Source of the DNA: Parachitinimonas caeni
Lineage (GTDB): Bacteria; Pseudomonadota; Gammaproteobacteria; Burkholderiales; Chitinimonadaceae
Direction of reading: 5' to 3'
Assembly (NCBI RefSeq): GCF_030129945.1
Contig: NZ_JARRAF010000004.1
Coordinates: forward strand, 62,001 to 126,000
DNA: 64,000 bases
Shown: piece by piece, positions 37,662 through 44,650 of the stretch
How positions within the stretch are numbered: the first letter of the stretch is position 1
How the letters are laid out: each line of letters starts with the position of its first letter
The notes under the pieces: generated by a model
The model's input: only the letters and a program-made list of their open reading frames with translations
The model's database searches: none
What the model was told of the DNA's origin: nothing
Program-made: the position numbers and the translations under genes

Positions 37662-39077
37662 TTAAAGCACCTCGGCTGCGTGGTCGGCGAGTCGTGAGCG
37701 CTCCCCGCGCTGCAACGTGATGTGGCCGGCGTGTTCCCAGCCCTTGAAGCGATCCACGACATACGTCAGGCCGGAACTGCCTTCGGTCAGATATGGCGTG
37801 TCGATCTGCGAGATATTGCCAAGACACACCACCTTGGTGCCTGGGCCGGCGCGGGTGATCAGGGTCTTCATCTGCTTGGGGGTCAGGTTCTGCGCCTCGT
37901 CAATGATCAGGAATTTGTTGAGGAAGGTCCGCCCGCGCATGAAGTTGAGCGATTTGACCTTGATGCGGGAGCGGATCAGATCGCGCGTGGCGGCACGTCC
38001 CCATTCACCAGATTCGCCATCGCTTTGATTGAGCACATCCAGATTGTCGTCCAGCGCCCCCATCCACGGTGTCATCTTCTCTTCTTCGGTGCCAGGCAGG
38101 AAGCCGATGTCTTCGCCAACCGGCACGGTGACGCGGGTCATGATGATTTCGGTATAGGTCTTGTGCTCCAGCGTCATCATCAACCCTGCGGCAAGCGTCA
38201 GCAGGGTCTTGCCGGTACCGGCCTGACCTAGCAGCGTGACAAAGTCGATTTCCGGATCCATCAGGAGATTGAGCGCAAAATTCTGCTCTCGATTGCGGGC
38301 GGTGATCCCCCAGATCGCGTTCTTGGGATGGGTGTAGTCCTTGATGCTGGCAAGGACAGCTGTCTTGCCGCTGACTTCGCGCACAATCGCCAGGAACGGG
38401 CGCTCCCCGCCCTCCTGAAACACCATCTCGTTGAGCAGCAGGTTGCTGCAGTCTGGCCCTGTCAGCCGGTAATACGCATGCCCGGCTTCCTGCCACGACT
38501 TCATGTCCTTGCCATTGCGCTCCCAGAAGGTGTCGTCAATTTCACGCATGCCGGTGTAGAGCAGATCGGCATCTTCCAGCACTTGATCATTGAAGTAATC
38601 CTCGGCGGATAGCCCGAGCGCGCGGGCCTTGATCCGCATATTGATGTCCTTGGACACCAGAACCACTTCACGCTTGGGGTTCAGCCGCGCCAGATGCATC
38701 ACGACGGCCAGAATCTGGTTGTCCGCCTTGCCCACCGGTAGCTGTACCGGCAGCTCTCCTGAAACCGCCTGGGTTTGCAGAAACAGATTGCCACCTGCCA
38801 GCCCTTTGCTGGGCTCGCTCAGGGCAACGCCTTCGGTAATTGAGGCTTCAGATCCTGAAACAATTTCATCCAGAAAACGACTGGCCTGCCGTGCATTGCG
38901 CGCTACTTCCGACATGCCTTTCTTGTGGCTGTCGAGTTCTTCCAGCGTCACCATTGGCAGATAAACATCGTGCTCTTCAAAGCGATAGAGGCTGGTAGGG
39001 TCGTGCATCAATACATTGGTATCGAGCACAAACAGCTTGGATTGCCGGGCTTTCGATTTGGATTTGCGAGTAGCCAT
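37662..39077 (-). CDS. PhoH family protein with N-terminal PIN domain (YlaK type)
   Basis: 471 aa from the ATG at 39077, with an AGGAAA ribosome site. The PIN domain has the acidic start KLFVLDTNVLMHDPTSL and later VLVSKDINMRIKA. The PhoH ATPase domain has Walker A GQAGTGKTLL and Walker B FLIIDEAQNLTP, plus GPGTKVVCLGNISQID. PIN-PhoH proteins are RNA helicase/RNase-type factors. A longer reading from 39248 adds a Pro/Arg-rich, non-family N-terminus and was rejected. Confidence 0.92.
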   Translation of the reverse strand: MATRKSKSKARQSKLFVLDTNVLMHDPTSLYRFEEHDVYLPMVTLEELDSHKKGMSEVARNARQASRFLDEIVSGSEASITEGVALSEPSKGLAGGNLFLQTQAVSGELPVQLPVGKADNQILAVVMHLARLNPKREVVLVSKDINMRIKARALGLSAEDYFNDQVLEDADLLYTGMREIDDTFWERNGKDMKSWQEAGHAYYRLTGPDCSNLLLNEMVFQEGGERPFLAIVREVSGKTAVLASIKDYTHPKNAIWGITARNREQNFALNLLMDPEIDFVTLLGQAGTGKTLLTLAAGLMMTLEHKTYTEIIMTRVTVPVGEDIGFLPGTEEEKMTPWMGALDDNLDVLNQSDGESGEWGRAATRDLIRSRIKVKSLNFMRGRTFLNKFLIIDEAQNLTPKQMKTLITRAGPGTKVVCLGNISQIDTPYLTEGSSGLTYVVDRFKGWEHAGHITLQRGERSRLADHAAEVL

Positions 39078-39424
39078 GACCAAGGTTTCCTGAAGAGCCG
39101 GCAAGGTACCGGCGATGGAACGCTGCCCGCTGGCAGGACACGCTTCCTGCCGGATCGGGCTCTGTGGGCACCCGTCATGACGGCAGGGCCGTTTGGGGGT
39201 GCCAGGGCACGGTTGAGGTTTTGTTTCCGGCGAGACCCGGAGAGGCACGCTGTTGTGGAGGCTCTCCCGCTCGGGATAGCCGTACTGCGCACACTGCCTT
39301 GCCCCAGAGTTCGGTCCGGTGCCGACCGGAAATGAAAATCAACAGAGCCTATGTGAGTGCATCAGGTGTGCGAGAAAGTTGTTTGAAGATATCAGCCCTC
39401 TTTCAGTACAAGCGCAAACAGAGC
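39078..39424. other. Gene-free stretch with possible dispersed-element copy
   Basis: No gene seen in these 347 bp. The sequence GTTGAGGTTTTGTTTCCGG at about 39212-39230 is close to the start of the element after 48733. Several short palindromes (such as CCGTCATGACGG at about 39172) are present. Confidence 0.4.
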
Positions 39425-39883
39425 CTAGGCCAGTTTCTGCACGAATGCCAGAACCTCGGCAACATGGCCCGGAACCTTGACCCCACGCCACTCTGCGACG
39501 ATCTGACCCGTGGCATCAATCACAAAGGTACTGCGCTCGATGCCTCTTACCTGTTTGCCGTACATGTTTTTCATTTTCATGACAGAGAAGGCAGTGCAGG
39601 CGGTTTCTTCGGGGTCGGATACCAGTTCAAACGGTAAGGTCATCTTGGTCTTGAACCCTTCGTGCGACTTCAGACTGTCGCGTGAAAGGCCGAAAATGCG
39701 GCAATTGGCTGCAGAAAATGCCGCATGATGATCACGAAAGTCAGCGCTTTCGGTCGTGCAGCCAGGCGTGTTGTCCTTAGGGTAGAAATACAACACAAAG
39801 GCTTGCCCGCGCAGACTGTGGGTATCAAAGGTGGCGCCGCCGGTCATGGGCAGGGCGAGAGTAGGGCAGGGGGTGTTCAGCAT
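39425..39883 (-). CDS. bcp: Thiol peroxidase Bcp/PrxQ
   Basis: 152 aa peroxiredoxin reducing H2O2 and organic hydroperoxides. The peroxidatic Cys42 is in FYPKDNTPGCTTES. The E. coli-type resolving Cys five residues later is an Ala here (CTTESADFRD), so it may act as a 1-Cys enzyme or use Cys61 or Cys96. The DPEETACTAFSV and ERSTFVID segments are typical. It is on the minus strand between fnr and phoH. Confidence 0.92.
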   Translation of the reverse strand: MLNTPCPTLALPMTGGATFDTHSLRGQAFVLYFYPKDNTPGCTTESADFRDHHAAFSAANCRIFGLSRDSLKSHEGFKTKMTLPFELVSDPEETACTAFSVMKMKNMYGKQVRGIERSTFVIDATGQIVAEWRGVKVPGHVAEVLAFVQKLA

Positions 39884-39940
39884 GAGGGCTCCTGAGAGGG
39901 ATGGCTTGTGTGGGTTGTTTGACGTCGTAGAAGCCGGGAG

Positions 39941-39962
39941 CCTGTCCGCAGAAGCGGACAGG
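39941..39962 (-). other. Strong hairpin between fnr and bcp
   Basis: Perfect 9-bp stem CCTGTCCGC / GCGGACAGG with an AGAA (TTCT on the minus strand) loop, 18 bp after the fnr stop. No U-run follows, so factor-independent termination is uncertain. Confidence 0.6.
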
Positions 39963-39980
39963 TCGAAGAGTCAACGGAAC

Positions 39981-40739
39981 CTAGCTATGTGCGCCCTGGC
40001 AACCCGTCAGCAGGCGCTTGATCGCCGGTAGATCGACGAGTTCGATCTGCTTGTTCTGTACAGTGATCAGGCCGTCAGCCTGGAATTTCGAGAGGGTGCG
40101 GCTCACTGTCTCCAGCTTCAGGCCGAGGTAGCTACCAATTTCCTCTCGCGTCATCCGCAGGTGAAATCCAACGGCCGAGAAGCCTCGGGCAGCCAGGCGT
40201 TGTGACAGGTTGATCAGAAATGCCGCCAGCCGCTCTTCTGCCCGCATATTGCCTAGTAACAGCATGACGCCTTGGTCTCGGACGATTTCGCGGCTCATTA
40301 CCTTGTAAAAATGCAACTGCAGGGCTGGAATGTCGCGGGACAGGCTCTCGATCTTGCTGAAAGGCAGTTCGCAGACTTCGCAGTCTTCCAGCGCAATGGC
40401 ATCGCAGGCATGGGTTTCGGTACTGATCGCATCCAGGCCGATCAACTCCCCAGACATCTGAAAACCGGTGACCTGCTCTCGCCCATCTTCCGAAACCACA
40501 CAGGTTTTGAAAAAGCCGGTGCGGATGGCGTAGAGCGAGCGGAACGGGTCTCCGGCACGAAACAGATACTCGCCCCGTTTAACCGGGATGCGCTGGTTGA
40601 TGATGGTATCGAGCTTGTTCATCTCGTCCTGGCTCAATCCCAGCGGCAAACAGAGTTCGCGCAGGCTGCATGCCGAGCAGGCGGCTTTGAAATGGTGAAG
40701 GGAGACGTCGGTGATCGGTACCGTTACGTTGGGCTGCAT
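39981..40739 (-). CDS. fnr: FNR-type oxygen-responsive transcription regulator
   Basis: 252 aa CRP/FNR-family activator. Four Cys match the 4Fe-4S ligands: Cys21, Cys24 and Cys30 in the N-terminal CSACSLRELC, and Cys123 in CEVCELPF. The DNA-recognition helix EEIGSYLGLKLETVSRTL has the E..SR residues that read TTGAT-N4-ATCAA. It is divergent from hemN, with an FNR box between them (40808-40821). Confidence 0.94.
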   Translation of the reverse strand: MQPNVTVPITDVSLHHFKAACSACSLRELCLPLGLSQDEMNKLDTIINQRIPVKRGEYLFRAGDPFRSLYAIRTGFFKTCVVSEDGREQVTGFQMSGELIGLDAISTETHACDAIALEDCEVCELPFSKIESLSRDIPALQLHFYKVMSREIVRDQGVMLLLGNMRAEERLAAFLINLSQRLAARGFSAVGFHLRMTREEIGSYLGLKLETVSRTLSKFQADGLITVQNKQIELVDLPAIKRLLTGCQGAHS

Positions 40740-40807
40740 GGTGTTGCTTTCAAGTTGGATGCGATTCTTTATGGCCGCGTAAGTCGGTGTTACGCGCTGC
40801 GAACCGG

Positions 40808-40821
40808 TTGATCAAGGTCAA
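40808..40821 (+). promoter_or_regulatory. FNR box upstream of hemN
   Basis: TTGATCAAGGTCAA matches the consensus TTGAT-N4-ATCAA with one mismatch. It lies 59 bp before the hemN ATG, in the shared fnr/hemN intergenic region. A centre at 40814.5 would place a class II start site near 40856. Confidence 0.75.
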
Positions 40822-40879
40822 TACCGTCAGTTTGCCGTTTAGGCACACTGCGAATCAATCTCAGTTGGAAAATTTAAAT

Positions 40880-42307
40880 ATGAATACGCTGCCTTTCCCG
40901 TCGCCACTGGCGCGGGCATCAGAGTTGCAGAGGGTCGAATTCGACCGTGAGCTGATTCGCCGGTACGACGGCAAGGGGCCGCGTTACACTTCCTACCCCA
41001 CGGCTGACCGCTTTATCGAAGCCTACACTGCAGAAACTTACGCGAACTGGGTAGGAAAGCGGCAGCTGGGCGCAGTCAGCCATACTCTGTCGCTCTACGT
41101 TCATTTACCGTTTTGCAACACGGTTTGTTACTACTGCGCCTGCAACAAGGTCATTACCGCCAATCGTAACCACGCTGACAAATACCTTGACTATCTGGAG
41201 CGGGAAATTGCCATGCAAAGGGCGCTGATCGAGGGGCCTGCCAAAGTTGATCAGCTGCATTTCGGTGGGGGGACGCCGACTTTTCTGTCGGATGCCCAAC
41301 TCGAACGTCTGATGACAACCATCCGCCACCACTTCGATTTGCAACCCAATGGCGAATTTTCGATCGAGATTGACCCTCGCAAAGTGGCACCCGCCACCAT
41401 AGCATTGCTTGCGCGGCTGGGTTTTAACCGGATGAGCGTCGGTGTGCAGGACGTCAATCCGCAGGTGCAACAGGCGGTGAATCGTGTTCAATCCATCGAC
41501 GACACTATCGGGGCAATCAAAGGGGCGCGTAGTCATGGTTTCAAATCTGTCAGCATTGATCTGATTTATGGCCTTCCGCTGCAAACGCCTGCCAGCATGC
41601 ACGAGACCATTCGGACCGTCATCGACATGGACCCCGATCGCATTGCCCTGTATAGCTATGCGCATCTGCCAAAGCTGTTCAAACCCCAGCGACAGATTGA
41701 TGAGCAACAATTGCCGTCAGCTGCTAGCAAGCTCGATATCCTGCAACAGTCGGTTGAACAGCTGCTGGCTGCCGGATACCTGTATATAGGTATGGACCAT
41801 TTTGCCAAGCCCGGTGATGAGCTGGCAGTGGCTTTACGCCAAGGGCGCCTGCATCGCAATTTCCAGGGCTACTCTACGCACGCGGATTGCGACATGCTGG
41901 GGCTTGGTGTTTCCGCCATTGGTAAGGTGGGGCCAACCTACAGCCAGAATCAGCGTAGTCTTGACGACTACTACGACATGATCGACCGCGGCGAACTACC
42001 GATCATGCGGGGCATGGTGCTGAGCGCAGATGATCTGGTGCGCAGGGCGGTGATTCAGGCGCTGATGTGCCAGTTCGAATTGAGTTTCGAACCGATTGAA
42101 ACTGCCTATCTGATCGAATTTGATAGCTACTTCGCCAGCGAATTGCAGCGCCTGCAGGCATTGGCAGAAGATGGCCTGATCCAGTTCGAGCCGGGCCGCC
42201 TGGTGGTGACGCCCAAAGGACGCTTTCTGGTCAGGGTGATTGCCATGGTTTTTGACAAGTACCTTCAGGCCGAGGAAGCAAGTCATCGCTACTCGAAAGT
42301 AATCTGA
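40880..42307 (+). CDS. hemN: Oxygen-independent coproporphyrinogen III oxidase HemN
   Basis: Radical-SAM enzyme that makes protoporphyrinogen IX anaerobically in haem synthesis. It is 475 aa from the ATG at 40880. The HemN motif CNTVCYYCAC places C79, C83, C86 and C88. FGGGTPTFLS and SVGVQDVNPQVQQAVNR follow. An upstream in-frame reading from 40787 runs through the FNR box region and was rejected. Control by FNR fits anaerobic induction. Confidence 0.94.
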   Translation: MNTLPFPSPLARASELQRVEFDRELIRRYDGKGPRYTSYPTADRFIEAYTAETYANWVGKRQLGAVSHTLSLYVHLPFCNTVCYYCACNKVITANRNHADKYLDYLEREIAMQRALIEGPAKVDQLHFGGGTPTFLSDAQLERLMTTIRHHFDLQPNGEFSIEIDPRKVAPATIALLARLGFNRMSVGVQDVNPQVQQAVNRVQSIDDTIGAIKGARSHGFKSVSIDLIYGLPLQTPASMHETIRTVIDMDPDRIALYSYAHLPKLFKPQRQIDEQQLPSAASKLDILQQSVEQLLAAGYLYIGMDHFAKPGDELAVALRQGRLHRNFQGYSTHADCDMLGLGVSAIGKVGPTYSQNQRSLDDYYDMIDRGELPIMRGMVLSADDLVRRAVIQALMCQFELSFEPIETAYLIEFDSYFASELQRLQALAEDGLIQFEPGRLVVTPKGRFLVRVIAMVFDKYLQAEEASHRYSKVI

Positions 42308-42375
42308 CCCGTTTGCGAGCCCGTCAGTGGCCGGTGGAGCTAGCCTCCATCGGCCATTTTCGTTTAGGGTGTATT

Positions 42376-42475
42376 TAGGCGCTGTTGTTGTTTGCTTTTG
42401 GTCCCCTCTGCAGGGACGGAGGGGGCTGCCGAATTCGGGCTTGCTGCCACGTTAATCTGCATCTGGCAGCTAAAT
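42376..42475. repeat. Copy of a dispersed intergenic element
   Basis: TAGGCGCTGTTG, then GTTTGCTTTTGGTC and GGGCTTGCTGCC, align with pieces of the sequence after 48733. The copy is imperfect and was found by eye only. Confidence 0.4.
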
Positions 42476-42541
42476 AAAATCCGCCGCTTAGCGAACCGAC
42501 AATATTTGATACCCCAAGTTAAATTTGAAAGTTGAGCAGAG

Positions 42542-43225
42542 TTGTTAGACCCCGGATTGATCGGCATTTTTCTGGCAGGTTTGCTGGGTGGCACCCACTG
42601 CGTTGGCATGTGCGGTGGTTTGGTAACCGCTTTCGCGCTGCAACTTCCGTCGCACCGACGCCCATTTCCATACTTTCTGGCGCTCAATACTGGTCGATTG
42701 TTTTCCTATTGCTTGATAGGTGCCTTGCTGGGTGGCATTGCGGGTGGTGCTCTTGCGCTGAGCCCCGCAGCGAAATTGCAACAGGTGCTGTTTATTGTGG
42801 CGAATGCACTGCTGGTCGCGATGGGCTTGTACCTTGCGGGAATCAGTGCCATCACCTCCCGTCTTGAGCTAATCGGCAACTGGCTGTGGCCACGCCTGCA
42901 GCCGCTGCTTCGCCATTTCCTGCCGATACGAAGCGTGTTCTCGGCGACCGCTGCGGGGGCCATCTGGGGCTGGTTGCCCTGCGGTTTGGTTTATACCGCT
43001 GGTTTGTCTGCCTTGGCCTCTGCAAGTGCCTGGCGGGGGGGGCTGGTGATGCTGGCGTTCGGGTTGGGAACCCTGCCTAATTTGCTGCTGATGGGCGTTG
43101 CGGCACAGACCCTGCGCCAGTGGGTGGCAAAGCGGCCATTGCGCTTGGCTGCCGGGCTCTGTCTCATATCAATCGGCACGTGGCGCTTGCTGGACACCAT
43201 CTGGTATCTGAGCGCAACCCAGTAA
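42542..43225 (+). CDS. Sulfite exporter TauE/SafE-like (DsbD_2) membrane protein
   Basis: About 227 aa, roughly six membrane segments. GTHCVGMCGG near the N-terminus and GWLPCGLVYTAGLSALAS in the middle are the family's Cys-containing membrane motifs. A homologue next to fnr and hemN is a common arrangement beside cytochrome cbb3 assembly genes, though no cco gene is visible here. It starts at a TTG; an in-frame stop at 42533 prevents a longer start. Confidence 0.82.
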   Translation: MLDPGLIGIFLAGLLGGTHCVGMCGGLVTAFALQLPSHRRPFPYFLALNTGRLFSYCLIGALLGGIAGGALALSPAAKLQQVLFIVANALLVAMGLYLAGISAITSRLELIGNWLWPRLQPLLRHFLPIRSVFSATAAGAIWGWLPCGLVYTAGLSALASASAWRGGLVMLAFGLGTLPNLLLMGVAAQTLRQWVAKRPLRLAAGLCLISIGTWRLLDTIWYLSATQ

Positions 43226-43286
43226 ATATTGAAACGTACCCTTACCTAAACCTACTTCAGCCCACCCCAAAGCGGAGGTCTTCAGC

Positions 43287-43778
43287 ATGGAAACCGAAAC
43301 CGGCTTGCAACCCGGCCCTTTTGACAGCGAAACGATCTGGCGTGAGGCGTTGTTCTCATGCCTGCAAAAAGCCCAGCGTCGTATTTGCCTGTTTGATCGG
43401 GATTTGGCTGGATGTGGTATCGAAACTTTGGCCACGGCCGAGCTGATGCAGAAATTTCTGGCAGAGTCGCGTTACAACGAAGCGCATTGGCTGATCCATG
43501 ACTCGGACTATTTCCTGCGCCGCTGCCCTCGTCTGATCAAGTTGCTGGAGACATTTGGCCATGGCTTCAAGATAAAAGTCACAGCCCCCCATGATCAACG
43601 TGCCGAAGATTGCTTTCTGTTCGCTGACAAAGCGTATTCGGTGCGACGTTTTCATGTGGATCAGCCCCGTGGCGTTTACAGTGAGAACCCTGCTGATGTC
43701 GCTGTACTGCAACAAAAATTCGCCAGAATGTGGCAAGAAGCAACTGACCTGAGCGGCTGGCAGCGCCTGATGGTATAA
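43287..43778 (+). CDS. Conserved hypothetical protein (phospholipase-D-like, DUF7931 type)
   Basis: 163 aa with CGGAGGT eight bases upstream. The pattern RRICLFDRDLAGCGIETL, HWLIHDSDYFLRRCPRL and APHDQRAEDCFLFADKAYSV is that of a small betaproteobacterial family with a phospholipase-D-like fold. The paired HxK motifs of true PLD enzymes are not seen. Function is unknown. No signal peptide. Confidence 0.7.
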   Translation: METETGLQPGPFDSETIWREALFSCLQKAQRRICLFDRDLAGCGIETLATAELMQKFLAESRYNEAHWLIHDSDYFLRRCPRLIKLLETFGHGFKIKVTAPHDQRAEDCFLFADKAYSVRRFHVDQPRGVYSENPADVAVLQQKFARMWQEATDLSGWQRLMV

Positions 43779-43837
43779 ACTATGTTCCTGACATGCAGGG
43801 TGAGATTCGCTTTTGCATGTTGCAGTGCAATTTGCGA

Positions 43838-43866
43838 CTGGCAATTTTTGCCGGACCTGCTAGAAT
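43838..43866 (+). promoter_or_regulatory. Promoter upstream of the Ala/Pro-rich lipoprotein
   Basis: CTGGCA (43838-43843), a 17-nt spacer, and TAGAAT (43861-43866); 4/6 and 5/6 matches to sigma70 consensus. It would give a leader of about 160 nt containing the hairpin at 43895. Confidence 0.5.
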
Positions 43867-43894
43867 TTTGCGGTCGGTCGTAAGTGAAGCTTCT

Positions 43895-43947
43895 GGGCCG
43901 GTTAGTAGTTGGGTTGCAACTGATACGACTCAATTACTAACCGGCCC
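43895..43947 (+). other. Long hairpin in the leader of the lipoprotein gene
   Basis: Arms at 43895-43911 and 43931-43947 pair over 17 bp with only one G-U pair, around a 19-nt loop. The arms begin GGGCCGGTTAGTA and end TACTAACCGGCCC. No U-run follows, so it is not a terminator. It may stabilise the mRNA, gate translation or be part of a small RNA. Confidence 0.75.
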
Positions 43948-44034
43948 CGGTTTAAAAGCCCTCGATCAACGGTCGATCGAATGGTTGGTTTAATTTCTCT
44001 GTCTTAACTCTGTACTAGTTTAAAAGGTATAACG

Positions 44035-44295
44035 ATGAACAAGTCCCTGCTCGTTGCTGCTCTGTTTGCTGTTGCTCTGACCGCTTGCGGTGAGAAGAAG
44101 GCTGATACTCCTGCTGCTGATCCTGCTGCTGCAGCGCCTGCTGCTACCACTCCTGCTGCTCCTGCTGCAGAAGCCAAGCCTGCTGAGCCTGCAGCTGCTC
44201 CTGCTGCCGCTCCTGCTGCAGAAGCCAAGCCTGCTGATCCTGCTGCTCCTGCAGCCGCTCCTGCTGCTGCTCCCGCAGAAGCTCCTAAGCAGTAA
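44035..44295 (+). CDS. Small Ala/Pro-rich lipoprotein
   Basis: 86 aa. AAAGGT lies seven bases before the ATG. The signal peptide ends in lipobox LTAC, so the mature N-terminus is lipidated Cys. The rest is almost wholly Ala, Pro, Glu and Lys, with the repeat AAEAKPA[ED]PAA. Codon use is strongly biased to GCT, which suggests high expression. It probably forms an extended tether in the periplasm. A 29-bp direct repeat lies inside it. Confidence 0.88.
   Translation: MNKSLLVAALFAVALTACGEKKADTPAADPAAAAPAATTPAAPAAEAKPAEPAAAPAAAPAAEAKPADPAAPAAAPAAAPAEAPKQ
44158..44237 (+). repeat. Direct repeat inside the lipoprotein gene (29 bp, period 51)
   Basis: The same 29-bp sequence starts at 44158 and at 44209 (both begin GCTCCTGCTGCAGAAG). 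Slippage between the units would change protein length by 17 residues in frame. Confidence 0.8.
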
Positions 44296-44381
44296 TAAGG
44301 ATGCTAGCCGCCTGCCTTATGGGCGGGCGGTGCGCCTACTGGCGTAAAATTGTAATCAGTCAGTAATTGATTGGTTAAAAC

Positions 44382-44408
44382 AAAAAGCCCACCAATGGTG
44401 GGCTTTTT
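44382..44408 (+). terminator. Terminator after the Ala/Pro-rich lipoprotein
   Basis: Perfect 12-bp stem AAAAAGCCCACC / GGTGGGCTTTTT with a 3-nt AAT loop. Confidence 0.93.
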
Positions 44409-44550
44409 GTCGTTCCAGGGCCTTGAGAAGCTTCATTGAAAGCCATGTGTTGTGAAGTTGGGAGTACTACGCGAGTTAGAGTTGATCAGATATGAGTGGC
44501 AACCAAACTATCCCCAGGCTTGATCGCGTGCTTGCGGACTTTCCCTGAAG

Positions 44551-44584
44551 CAAAACAAAACCCCCTGCTACGACAAGCAGGGGG
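44551..44584 (-). terminator. Terminator of the NHL-propeller gene
   Basis: Stem CCCCCTGCT / AGCAGGGGG with a 6-nt loop. On the minus strand it is followed by TTTTGTTTTG. Confidence 0.9.
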
Positions 44585-44650
44585 TCTGTCTGTGGCATCC
44601 AATTAACGTCGATGGCTGTACATCAACAATTTTATTGTCGGCATGCCGCC

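Larger units (their letters stand above)
44296..44650. other. Intergenic stretch between two converging genes
   Basis: Contains only the two terminators at 44382-44408 and 44551-44584. No gene seen. Confidence 0.7.
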
